A DNA stretch of 64,000 nt. Origin: Pyronema omphalodes (Eukaryota; Ascomycota; Pezizomycetes; Pezizales; Pyronemataceae). Both the position numbers and the translations under genes were made by a program. Of the stretch, positions 9,520 through 19,920 are shown in pieces. Below the pieces are notes generated by a model, which was not told the DNA's origin, did no database searches, and saw only the letters and a program-made list of their open reading frames with translations. Numbering within the stretch: position 1 is the stretch's first letter; each line of letters starts with the position of its first letter. The DNA lies in NCBI GenBank assembly GCA_024516155.1, contig JAJJXM010000026.1, forward strand, positions 434,001-498,000, in the 5' to 3' direction.

Positions 9520-9605
9520 CATCCAACACTGGATCCATCTTCCACCTCATCCAACACTGGATTTTATCGTCAGTCCCATCCAACGCTGGATCTTACCTTC
9601 AGTCA
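9520..9605 (+). repeat. Three tandem CATCCAACACTGGAT units
   Basis: The 15-base unit begins at 9520, 9548 and 9578 (the third has a G for A), spaced about 28-30 bp apart with related spacers. It looks like a short diverged minisatellite between the two copies of the 100-bp repeat. Confidence 0.8.
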
Positions 9606-9819
9606 TATTACGACGTTCGAACTCCTCTTTTCGTCTTCTATTCGCCGTTCTCCAAGCCTTTGAATTCCACATCGGAATATCCTTCACACATTTATACCGC
9701 TTCGTATACCTCGAGCCCGTAGCCTTCGTTTCTTCGCTCGAAAAACACACCAAACGCAGTAAACTCGCCGATAATTGGATAGCGACATTCACCCTAAGCA
9801 TCGTCTTGACCGTTTAGGA

Positions 9820-9920
9820 CCCGCAAATTTTTCTTGTTGCGCCGCGGGTACTCACCACGCGAGTGATATGTCATGGCTGTGCGTGTGTGCCGGAGCAGAT
9901 CCACCTCCTCCATGAGTAGT
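9820..9920 (+). repeat. Dispersed direct repeat, copy 2
   Basis: Second copy of the block at 9370-9470. It keeps CCCGCAAAT, ACTCACCACGCGAGTGATATG, ATGGCTGTG and CCACCTCC in the same order. Confidence 0.75.
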
Positions 9921-10094
9921 TCTGTTTCTCTTGCTTTTTCTCTGCTACACCAAGAACACTCACCAAGCTCAATCAACTCACCGAGACCGCTATCGCCACA
10001 GTACTCATCGCCGCCTCCCTACTGACACCTAGTCTTGTCTTTTGCCTCCTCCTCCACTAGGTCCGCGCCCGAAGACTTACAGCGCTCGCCAGCC

Positions 10095-10484
10095 ATGCCC
10101 CAGAAGGCAGCTTCTGATCACGCCTTCACCGGATACCCTACTTGCGGCCGGACCACTCGACCTTCTCCTACCACGGGGAACCACGTTGCGACTATTGAGG
10201 CGGCGAAGCCAGGAAACCCTCCGGATTCCGCCAATTCCAACAATACCGAAGTAACGCTGGAATCAGTTTTGCAGGGCTTCCTACTCGCCGTCACGATACT
10301 GGAGAACATCAATATTCTGCTGGAGATGGCTTTGTCTTTTTTCCGGGACAGAGGCGATGATCACTGGCTAGTGAGCATCCTTCGGCGTCTTGAACGCGGT
10401 GCGAAATATACTTTAGTCGTCGCGGTGATTGGTAGCGAGGTAACTGGCATGTATTTGTTGGCTCTTGTAACTCGGTGGGATTAA
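10095..10484 (+). CDS. Possible small orphan protein
   Basis: From the first ATG in this frame (MPQKAASDHAFTGYP) it encodes 129 residues; the frame stays open further upstream but without an ATG. The first half is rich in Thr, Pro and Asn. The second half has two amphipathic to hydrophobic stretches: LESVLQGFLLAVTILENINILLEMAL, and YTLVVAVIGSEVTGMYLLALV near the C-terminus, so a membrane-associated protein is conceivable. No family is recognised and there is no obvious intron or partner. It could be the last exon of a longer gene or a chance frame. Confidence 0.3.
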   Translation: MPQKAASDHAFTGYPTCGRTTRPSPTTGNHVATIEAAKPGNPPDSANSNNTEVTLESVLQGFLLAVTILENINILLEMALSFFRDRGDDHWLVSILRRLERGAKYTLVVAVIGSEVTGMYLLALVTRWD

Positions 10485-11327
10485 CATGTTTTTGTTTCTT
10501 TCATTTTTGTGCTAACTTCAAACATTGAGAATAAAAAGTATGTTGTTTTACCTGCAAACTGTAATTTCAAGTCCTTAGTACAGCTTAGATATTCAACCAA
10601 TGAATTCATTTATAATTCGATTGATCGCTTTTTTCACTCGTGCTTTTGCGAAGCTCGCCCATTCCCACACTTGTTTGTCTCACTGCTCTATTCAATAAAA
10701 AGAAGGGGCTTTCGTTGTAGTATTTCGTTTGTAGTGCAGCCTCACAAATCTTTGAAGTTTCCACAGTTAATCAATAAACACCTAATAAAAGTTGTTGCAT
10801 TTCCGTTATTTTTAGAGAATTAGTACGAAAGTGACACTGGGAGACAAGATGGGATAAGAGGAAAGATAATGGAGATGTCTAGGATAGAGTGCAAATGCAC
10901 AAGCAGATTATCAGTGCCTCTTCTCCCACCCGCCGCCCTTTTATCGATCAATTGTTTACCTTTTTGGAGCTTTCTTTTACGAAGCTCACTTATTCCCATG
11001 CTTGTTGTACGTGTCCTACCAACTTACCCAAAACTGCTGTAGTTAATAAACGGAGAAATTGTTGTTGCGGTATTTTGCAGTGTGGTGTCGAAGATCTTTG
11101 CAGTTTCCACAGTTAATGAATAAAACACCTGATAATCATTACATGTAGTTCCGTCAGTTTCCTCGGCCCCCACAGTATTGATTTCAACCTAACCCTTATC
11201 TCCTGGCCTTCGGAGAAATCCATATCCGATGACCTACCGAGTGATATATCATGCATCATCACGTGCGCCCAAGCCCCCTACCCATGCAACCTCGCACGTC
11301 TGCATTCCCCCGCGCGCATCACCCGCA
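10485..11327. other. AT-rich gap upstream of the transacylase
   Basis: No gene seen. There is a weak internal duplication: two stretches pairing a cysteine/serine-type sequence with 'CACAGTTAAT(C/G)AATAAA', at about 10620-10800 and 10930-11140. Each contains GCTTTTTTC/GCTTTCTTTTACGAAGCTC-like, GTTGTTG, and TTTGAAGTTTCCACAG or TTTGCAGTTTCCACAG. This looks like an old duplicated block of about 190 bp. The transacylase promoter should lie at its right end. Confidence 0.45.
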
Positions 11328-12550
11328 ATGTCACCCACCACGCGCCTGACCCGAACGCTCCGCCATGCGCGGAGATTCTCTACCTCACCGCAATGCTCGC
11401 GGCCGAAAACCGCCATGTTCTTCCCTGGTTTGTCCCTGTCCTTCGCGTCCCACCGTGTCTCCCATGTGTTGGACTAACCCCCCCTCAAGGCCAGGGCTCC
11501 CAGAAAGTCGGCATGCTTGCCCCCCTCCTCGAAAGCTTCCCGCATATCGTAAAGCCTATGCTTGAACAACTTGATCACACGTTACAGCCGGCAGATGGCC
11601 AGCCAAAGCTTTCCACCGTTATCGCACAAGGACCAGCAGGTACCCTGACAGCCACCGAAAACGCCCAGCCGGCTATCATGTTCACCTCCCTTGTCATACT
11701 CCAGATCTTGGAAAAGGAGTTCGGCTTGTCTCCTAGAATGCAAACCGATTTCTTCCTGGGACACTCATTAGGAGAGTTTACAGCTCTTGTAGCTGCGGGT
11801 GTACTAAAGCTTGAGGACGCCCTTTTGCTGGTCCGCAAGCGCGGGGAGGTGATGAGAGATTGTGCTATTCGCGCATCGGTTCCAGAAATGGAAGGAGGAC
11901 CTGGCGAGACAGGCATGAGAGCGCTTATTGTTGAAAAACAATTCTTGCCGGGACTCATCAGATCGGTCAATGAGTTTCTGGCCTCTGAAACACTACCGAA
12001 CGATGAGTTTTTGAGCATTGCGAATATTAATAGCTCGGATCAGATTGTGTTAAGTGGACATCTCAAGGCTATTAACGCCGCAATTTGCCATATCCGGAAG
12101 TTTGCTGGACACGACCCGAGATCTCTGCCTCTTAGAGTTAGTGCGCCATTTCACAGTATGATTATGGCCCCAGCGGTGCCAGTGGTGAGGAAAATGCTTG
12201 ATGGTATGGATATCAATTGGCCGCCTCAGCAGGGTGGAGATGTAAAGGCAGTCGTGTGTAATGTTACGGCGAGAGTCTACGAGTCCAAGGAAAGGTTACG
12301 GGAGCTGTTGAGTAAGCAGTGCACAGCAACAGTGCGATGGGCCGATTCCGTAAATTACTTGGATTATGAGGAGGATGTCACACGATGGATTGCCATCGGA
12401 CCCAGTAAGATTGCCAAGAACTTGGTTAGACGGGAAATCAGGGGTGGAGAGGACAGAATCGTTGGCATTGAGGGTCATAATGCAAGGAACATTGAAGAGG
12501 CGGTGAAGTTACTTCGTAAGATGGAGGAGAGAGAAGAAGAAGAAGACTAA
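11328..12550 (+). CDS. MCT1: Mitochondrial malonyl-CoA:ACP transacylase
   Basis: Exons 11328-11427 and 11490-12550 encode 386 residues. The 62-bp intron (GTTTGT...CTAAC...CAAG) splits the first Gly of FPGQGSQ, and joining restores that family motif exactly. The enzyme moves malonyl from CoA to the acyl carrier protein for mitochondrial type II fatty acid (and so lipoate) synthesis. The catalytic Ser127 lies in GHSLGE and the His255 in PFHSMIMAPA, in the expected order. The N-terminus MSPTTRLTRTLRHARRF is basic with no acidic residue and fits a mitochondrial presequence, which is why this ATG was chosen over one in frame at 11229. The tail ends in a Glu-rich run. Length is normal for the family. 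Confidence 0.93.
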
Positions 12551-15500
12551 GAGTATGGGATTCGACTGGCGTGACGTTTAAGAGAGACTAGGTGCAGTGA
12601 CTTTGGATGGGCGTTGATGGGAGCATTACTTGATTTTTCATTATTGAAACTGGGATTGGGAAGGCGGTTTCTTCTTTCTCTTTTGTATTGTACACAGCTT
12701 GAGATTCGTTGCAGTTATTGGAGGCGACAAGGTTTATATCATCATTGTTAAAATGGAAGGCATTTCTGAAGGATTTACTACTGAACGTTGTATCATGCAA
12801 ATGAGTCCTCCTTGACTGATTTCCAACAGGTTTAGCATAAATACCGCATTCGAGTCAGTAAATATGTGATGGCGCTTCCGTAGTGATACGGTACATTTGT
12901 GATGAATTTATAACGCCAAGTTTTGCTTCTCAAATATGCAAACATTGGGGAACCGGTCCATAGTGTTGCAAGGTTCCATTGTGTGCTTCACTGGCTGTCA
13001 CTCATGCTTAAGTTCTACACCCGGTTCGCTCAACTTGATAGGTTCGACCCTCTGTTCATCTGCTGTTCGTCTGTCTTGACTCTCGTCATTTATAGATCTA
13101 GTTCAAATCACCCCTCTCTCTATGAACCAATTGTCTCACCTTGTTTTTCGTGTCTCTCGTCTCTCATTTCTTGTGATACGTGACACACGGTGGAGCGCGC
13201 CTTTACCGCAGTACTAAGTTAAAGATGGTATGGCACCATACCCCGAAATATTCCAACCCCGCACTTTGGGTATTTTCTTTTTTCTAATAGCCCTAACCGG
13301 GTACAATATCTGAGTTTCCGGTACTCAAACGGGATCAGAACTCGGGCGCACCCCATACAACTCCTACATGGAAATATATCCACTATAGCTTCCAAAGTTT
13401 CCCAAGACATGGTAAAGGATTAAGGGTTCTATGGTAGCTAATTATAAGCATAATCATCAACAAATATTCGGTGCTTCGTGGAGGGTAGTTCTCTTGACAT
13501 TTGCAGTTGTATGCGAGGACAAAGGCCAGACACAGTGATATGGTGCCATACAACAGAGCACCAGACTTGTCCTTGTATACGAGTACATATATGGAAGCGA
13601 GAATATCGCCTGCAGATGAATGATCGATTAGCTCATGTAAACCGAGCCGGACCTTTTGCCAATGGCCACCTATTACAGGCTGTGTACGCGATGGATAATT
13701 TCATTTTTTAAGTACATGGTTGGCATTATCTCAAATCGATATAACAATGTTATACTTTTTGGCCGTTACCTAAGAGGTTCTAGGTTCGGTCTTGAGACTA
13801 TCGATGCGAAACGCATTCTGAAGAATGCTACGGTAACCGTGATTAAGCGTGGACTGAATCCGGCTGACATCTATGGCCTTTTGACATGGGGATGTGTTAT
13901 ACACGGCAAATACCCAGAGTCCTGATGGAAAACTTGCCTCAAATGACACGTCTCGTAAATCTCTAAGCTGCAGAGAAATCTCTCATACTCCTCCCTCCGT
14001 CTTCGCTTATAACATAACAATCGCTTAGCGCCAACCAAAACAGCATATCCTGTGTTACTCCTTCTACGCGGCCAACCACAGCGGTTACTGACGCGCATAT
14101 TCCTTCCCAGTCAGCTAGGTTCTTTGACAGGCTGTCTCCGTGTGCGCGTCTAGGTATGGCTGACCAAACATTCTAGTTTTAGTTCGACATCAGAATAATA
14201 GTTGACAGTACCACAGAATACAATCTATTAAAAATATACGGTTCATTAAAGCCGGCATGATTACGAAAGATGTATTTGAGCTGGCGGTCTTCATCTGCAG
14301 ATACATCATCGTCGGTATGTGCTTTTGGGCCTCAAGTCTAAATAGCCCCTCAACACTGCTTTCACTTCATGGGGGCTGATATATTGACACACTAGACTTC
14401 CTGAACGATGTTCAATATTTTGAATATCTTACGAGAGACAGCGAGATTGAGTTTAACATAGAACATTGAATGCCAGGAATGCTGAATTCATTATAAGTTA
14501 TTGGTACACTTATTATTCCGGGTATATGACATGTAGTTATAAGTGGACTGTCAAGTGTTGTACATATCTAATAGTAATTCACAATTCAGATGCTCCGCTG
14601 TAGATCTTTTTGAAATACCTTTCAAATCGCCCGTGCATTCAGAGATCTAGATAAACGAATGCACACCAGATGGCACCGACATGGTTGGGTTAGTTTATGA
14701 ATTTATTCATCGGAGGGAATCTGCCACCAAAACAAGAATTCATTTAGGTATTGATTCAGCTGGTGTAAATCTGCATTATGTAGCTTCAAATGAAATTTTT
14801 GTGCTGAATCTGCATATCATGTATAATAACAAGGCTTTTTTATTTCTTTCATCAAACAATACAGCTATGAGGCACAGATCCTGTGATTCAGGGTAGGCCA
14901 GGATTGAGAATTAAGAATAGAATCTATTCGCTTTTTCGGTGTGCGGATCCATTCCTGTTCGATGACAGTTCGACTGTTTGTTATATGAGAGAAATACATA
15001 GCGAATTTCACCTGGGAGTACTTCATTATAACTTCTCGAATATCCCAGAGTTTCCTTTTTATATTACACCATTCCTGGTGGCCGCGGTCCGTAGGCTGTG
15101 GAATAGCCGAATCATAATTGTCGTGCAATAGTCTAAATCCATATTAGAGTTGTTTGACTACCTGTGCGAAGGTGAATTTTCGCCGCAATATGCCCCTCAT
15201 TGCGCACTACGCTTCCATCGCGGTTTCTCGGGTTTTTGCACTTTTTAATCACCTGTGTCACGCATTTCTGCAATAGATGCCTGATTGTCCAATGTGCTGC
15301 CATCACAGTAGTCTTCCGTGTTTTTGCACTTTCTATTCGCCGACCGCGTATGCGAAAACCAGTAGCCGAGAGCCAGTGGATGGTTTCTTATTCTGAAGCT
15401 GACTGTCTAGAGCTGAATACTTGGTGAAAAGTGCAGATATCTCATGAAATACCGGCTGTACATGGTTTCAATTGCATAATGCCTTTGATATAACAAAAAT

Positions 15501-16356
15501 TCAGCATCGATCAAGGCGTGGGATGAGCAAACCGCCACGCCTAGATGCTCTGGTGTGCCGGTCACAGTGCCAGGACACTGCATCACGTGTACGCTGCAGC
15601 GATTTGTTACAGCGCCTTGTATCCAATAACAAACCTCTCCTAAAAATTGAGGAATTCAATATGTGAATTGGGATGTCTTGAAACTAAAATTCTCGCCCTA
15701 TCGTGGGACATAGTAGTTCTGAAGATATCGAGGATTGTTTATGATCGCACAAGATCATAAATCTATTATGTAATACTTATGATTTAAAATTTATGGAAAA
15801 TTTGTTTATTTAGATTCACATCCATCGCTAGCACGTTGGGGGTGCGTAATTTGAGATCTTTGCTATCGGTTAGAGGCATAAGAATTTAATATCCGAGGAA
15901 AAAGAAAGGTCTCTACAATCAGGTGATACTGAGCTCAATTGATCCTTAAAAACCTGGAATAAACTATTCACCGGACAACTGATCTGGTCACGATCACATT
16001 CTCAAATTACTTTTTTTCATGCGCTTCGGTACTTCGAGATGCTGTGTAATGTGTGTTATCGATTGCAACAACCTAGTAGAGAAGCAGTGCAGGATTAATA
16101 GCAAACTGATTTGGACAAAAAAAAGATCCCAGAAGATAGGATTCTGCAGCATGAAATCCACGGCCGGTTATACCCTGTGTGCAATTCTCATGTATTCTTC
16201 CACGATAATTATGCCCCCGATGAGAACCCAGGAGCAAAATCATGAGGGGACCCACGGTTGATTTTGGTACGTAATATACAGAAGTCTTGATCTATTCTCG
16301 AACATAAATTGTGCCATTTCCCTAGTTTTGGTCCACACTGAACTCGCCCCATCATC
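12551..16356. other. AT-rich intergenic DNA, no gene seen
   Basis: About 3.8 kb without a supportable gene. Many short frames exist, but none shows a domain, good codon structure or joinable exons. The base composition is AT-rich with many stops in all frames. It could be decayed transposon sequence, but I could not recognise any particular element. A weak local duplication around 15200-15345 shares the string 'TTTTTGCACTTT' twice. Confidence 0.45.
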
Positions 16357-18022
16357 ATGGGATTCCACCAACACATCGTCTGTAGCCTTGCGGCTATTGT
16401 TTTCCTTCGGGCAACTCTCTATACAGAGCTTGATTACGAAGTTATTCGCTTGTCCATTTTATTTCTCTCTGTGTGTTCCTTCAATATTGTCTTCCTTGTT
16501 CTCCACGCCACCTCATTTCTTCCCGCGCTGTTCCACACGCTCTCACTCGCTGCCACCTTTCTCATCACTTTAACTCTCGGCATCTTCCTCCACCGTGTTC
16601 TATTCCACCGCATCAACCACTTCCCAGGTCCTTTCCTTGCGAAAGTTTCCAAAATCTACACATTCATCATCTGCTGGCGCCGTCCCCGCCGCTTCGAATA
16701 CCATGCAGCCTGGCACAAGCAACACGGAGACATCGTCCGTGTCGGCCCTCGAGATCTCAGCATCAACTCCATAAACGCAGTTGCGCTTATCTATGGCAGC
16801 GCATCACTCTGTCAGAAATCCAGCTTCTACAGTCAAACCTTTTCAGAAGGTCATGGCTCTATTTTCTCCATACGTAACAAAAAGCTTGCTGCACATAGAA
16901 GACGCGCCTGGGATCGTGCTATGTCCGGAGGTAATCTTGTTGTCTATACGCCAAGACTGGAACACTTTTGCTCATTGCTGCTGCGAAGAATTGGTGAAAA
17001 GAGTGAAAGGGGACAGGAAGTGGATTTGACCAAGATGTTCAGGTGGTTTTCGTTTGATGCTATTGGAGAAGTTGGCACGGGAAAGAGTTATGGTATGTTG
17101 GATAATAATAAGGAGCATGAAGCAGTTGAAGCATTATTAAATTCCCAGTGGTGGGTGGGTATAGCAGGAGTTATGCCATGGGTATTGAGAATGCTGTTGA
17201 TTGTTCCGATGGGTAAAGATTCGGGAATTTATAAGTTCATGAAATGGACAAGCGATCAGGTTGAGCTGAAGACTAAAGAGATATTTGAGAAAGACGAAAA
17301 GAGGACGATTCTTGGTCTTTTGCTGGATGATAAAGCAACTGGGCGTGGTAAGGTTCCACAGAGTTGCCTTCTGGATGATGCGAGATCAATAGTTGCCGCG
17401 GGGAGGTAAGTTTTCTATCGGTTTTCAGGACTTCAGAGCTGATAAAAACAGTGATACTGTAGCTACAGCATTGGCTGGAACGTTCTACTTCCTCGTCCGT
17501 CACCCTGAAATTCTCAAAAAACTTCGGCAGACATTGGATGAGGCATTTCCAAGTGGCCAATATGACCCGAAAGTAAATGTACCTTACTTAGACGCATGCA
17601 TAAACGAGACACTACGTCTTCAACCACCGGTACCCTGTGGTTTACTCCGTACGACACCGATGCAAGGTCTCACAATTGATGGTGTCTTTATTCCTGGCAA
17701 TATCAACGTCAGCGTACCGACACAACTCATCCATAGAGACCCACGCTACTGGAAGAAACCCAATGATTACTGGCCGGAGAGATGGATTGAGGGGGTTGGT
17801 GATGGTTTTAAGGTCTTTATGCCTTTCACGGTTGGATCATACGCTTGCACCGGAAGGCCTTTGGCATGGCTAGAAATGCGAATGACGATAGCAAAGATAT
17901 TATTGAGATTTGATGTAGAGCAATCGGGGTCTTTGGATGATTGGGAGGCAAGGATTGATGATTATTTTGGGGCTCAGGTTCCGAGTTTGAACTTGAAGAT
18001 CACAGAAAGGACTGACTATTGA
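16357..18022 (+). CDS. Cytochrome P450 monooxygenase
   Basis: Exons 16357-17405 and 17452-18022 encode 539 residues. The 46-bp intron (GTAAGT...CAG) interrupts the I-helix motif, and joining gives AAGSDTV. Two to three hydrophobic stretches at the N-terminus anchor it in the endoplasmic reticulum, followed by FPGPFLAKVSK. Other landmarks are ExxR in NETLRL (E402, R405) and the haem-binding FTVGSYACTG with Cys482, matching FxxGxxxCxG. It should oxidise a small lipophilic substrate using electrons from a P450 reductase. General resemblance is to the large fungal group of secondary-metabolism and detoxification P450s; the substrate cannot be read from sequence. No biosynthetic partner gene is adjacent, so a stand-alone role is more likely. 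Confidence 0.93.
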
Positions 18023-18333
18023 ATTTTGTAGTTTCTTTTGTAGATTGTTTTGTAGTTTGTTTTGGAGTTATTTTGTGGTTACTTAGTATGATTCGGACGA
18101 TAGTCGATGAAATATCTTCGAATATGAGATGGATCGCAAAGAAGAGCAAAAGTGTTTCTAGACGTGTAGAATCATTTTAACCCATCAAGCTGTCACGTAA
18201 ATACCAGCCAGGATCCAGACCTTCCGTATGCTAGAGAAAGTTTCAGCAATTATGAATGGATTCAAGAGTAAAAAGGCGGTAAAGATACTCGTGTAAGAAA
18301 CCCGGATCTTGCTGATGGGGATGAGTGATACAC

Positions 18334-18761
18334 ACGAGACGAGACGAGACAAGACCGCCATTTTGCTCGAGAGATCTCGTCTTGTGGGATTTCAGTTTCG
18401 TAAGTCTCGAGACTTCAATTGAGAAAAAACAATTTGTAAAACTAAATATGAAGCAACAATTCTGCAGACTATTATCTTCCCCAATACCCATGCTCTTCCT
18501 CCTAGAATACCTCACAATCTTCAGGTTCTGGTAGTCAATTCTAGCTTTTGATGAGCAGCATTTACTGCCAAAGTAATTTTAATATGAAGTCGATTCTTAC
18601 ACTTGGTCGCAAATTCACCTGGAAGAGTGATCAGCGCGGAAGAAAAAAAAATACATATTTAACTTGATTAGGCATATATTTTCCCTGTAGAGTATAGAAT
18701 ATACAAGTCTCGAAAAGTCTCAAGACATTTCGTCTCGTTGATATTCGGTCTTTTCGGTCTC
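18334..18761. mobile_element. Possible MITE-like inverted-repeat element
   Basis: The left end has repeated CGAGACGAGACGAGACAAGACCG (18335 on) and the right end has CATTTCGTCTCGTTG and CGGTCTTTTCGGTCTC (to 18761). These are imperfect reverse complements about 430 bp apart. Further GAGACT/AGTCTCGAG pieces lie inside. No coding potential. No clear target-site duplication could be assigned, so the call is tentative. Confidence 0.3.
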
Positions 18762-19146
18762 AAGCCGCTCATCCAGCGCGTGCATCCATAATGGGATTCT
18801 ACAAGCATCCTTCAAAAAAAAAATTCGGGATGCTTTGGTCGCCCTGCCAGAGTGGCATCCGTATCATCTAGCGCGAGGCCTAGTCCTTTTGTGAAGTATA
18901 GCCAAATGCTGCTGATATCGAGAACTTCTCCCGAGATCGCAGGAATACAAAACAATCTTCGGATTAGCTTGTTAATATATCAAGAGGAAACTATGCATGG
19001 ATGATTTCTATCGGCACTTTTATAATTCGACTGATAACCTTCGAAAGTCAGCCCCGGGTAAATTCCGTGCATGCAAAATCTGGCATATCTTGACGAAGAA
19101 GGCGTATATACATGAAAATGTGCCGGTCATCGTTACACTATTCGTC

Positions 19147-19180
19147 CCTAAAGATGGTGGCTAGCGCCACCATCTTTAGG
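19147..19180. other. Perfect hairpin, 15-bp arms, 4-nt loop
   Basis: CCTAAAGATGGTGGC pairs perfectly with GCCACCATCTTTAGG across the loop TAGC. It stands in non-coding DNA about 1.1 kb after the P450 and 0.7 kb from the end of the convergent membrane-protein gene. It could be an RNA hairpin, a recombination scar or a small inverted repeat. Confidence 0.85.
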
Positions 19181-19390
19181 CACGAGTAATCGAGAATCCC
19201 AGAGTTTCATGGTTGGGAGTGAATGGTTAGAATCACGTGGGACCATAATTCTGAAGCACAGAAATTAAGCGGAGAGAATGGATAAAAAGACATTGACGTT
19301 GGAAGTTGAAAGTTCATTCGCTCCTGGCAAATGAAATACCTGTTGTCGCACAGAATACGCCCCAAGCCACCAGCTAACTGGTTTTGATAG

Positions 19391-19410
19391 CGGCTGCGCA
19401 TGCGCAGCCG
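19391..19410. other. 20-bp perfect palindrome
   Basis: CGGCTGCGCATGCGCAGCCG is identical to its reverse complement. It is GC-rich within AT-rich surroundings. It could be a dimeric factor site; no function is demonstrated. Confidence 0.9.
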
Positions 19411-19920
19411 AGTATGGTAAATCTGATGATACACAATAAAAAGTAGACCTCCCAGCCGTACAAACCAGTTCGAAATGACGGCAAAAACGGACTGTACGGA
19501 CCGTTGGAATATGAGAACTGTACGGGGACTTAAACCGATTTACCTTAAGTATTATGAACTGGTTAAGATCGGACAATTAAGACAATTAACCCTCATTCCA
19601 ATGCCACCTACTCAAGTCATGCATAACTGCTTAGCATTGATTATTCCTTGTCTTACAGTACAGCATTGTCGTAAACCAAAAACATCATGCCCACCCACCC
19701 AGTTCCCTCCCTGAGCACTGTCCCCCCCCCCCCCCCTCCCCACTTTCCGGGTCTCCCTATCAATCGCTGAAAAGAAAAAGGAGACATAATTCAACCAGTT
19801 CGCTACGTACAAGAAATATCTTGAACTATGTCACAAAAATAGCCTCGTACTCAAACTCTTGAGGCCCATGGCTGATTGTGTCCAAGTTTTCTTGAATTGC
19901 GCTTTTCGTTGATTCACTCA

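Larger units (their letters stand above)
8567..10094. other. Gap with short diverged repeats
   Basis: No supported gene. The stretch holds two diverged copies of a block of about 100 bp (9370-9470 and 9820-9920) and a run of CATCCAACACTGGAT units (9520-9605), both listed separately. Reading frames across these repeats are low in complexity and show no domain. Confidence 0.5.
18023..19920. other. Gap with inverted repeats and a hairpin
   Basis: No gene seen. It holds a possible inverted-repeat element (18334-18761), a perfect 15-bp-arm hairpin (19147-19180), a 20-bp palindrome (19391-19410) and a C15 run (19722-19736). The P450 terminator region lies at its left end. Confidence 0.5.

Noticed and set aside
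15200..15427. 75-residue frame with hydrophobic start
   Set aside because: Short, overlaps a weak local duplication and has no splice partners.
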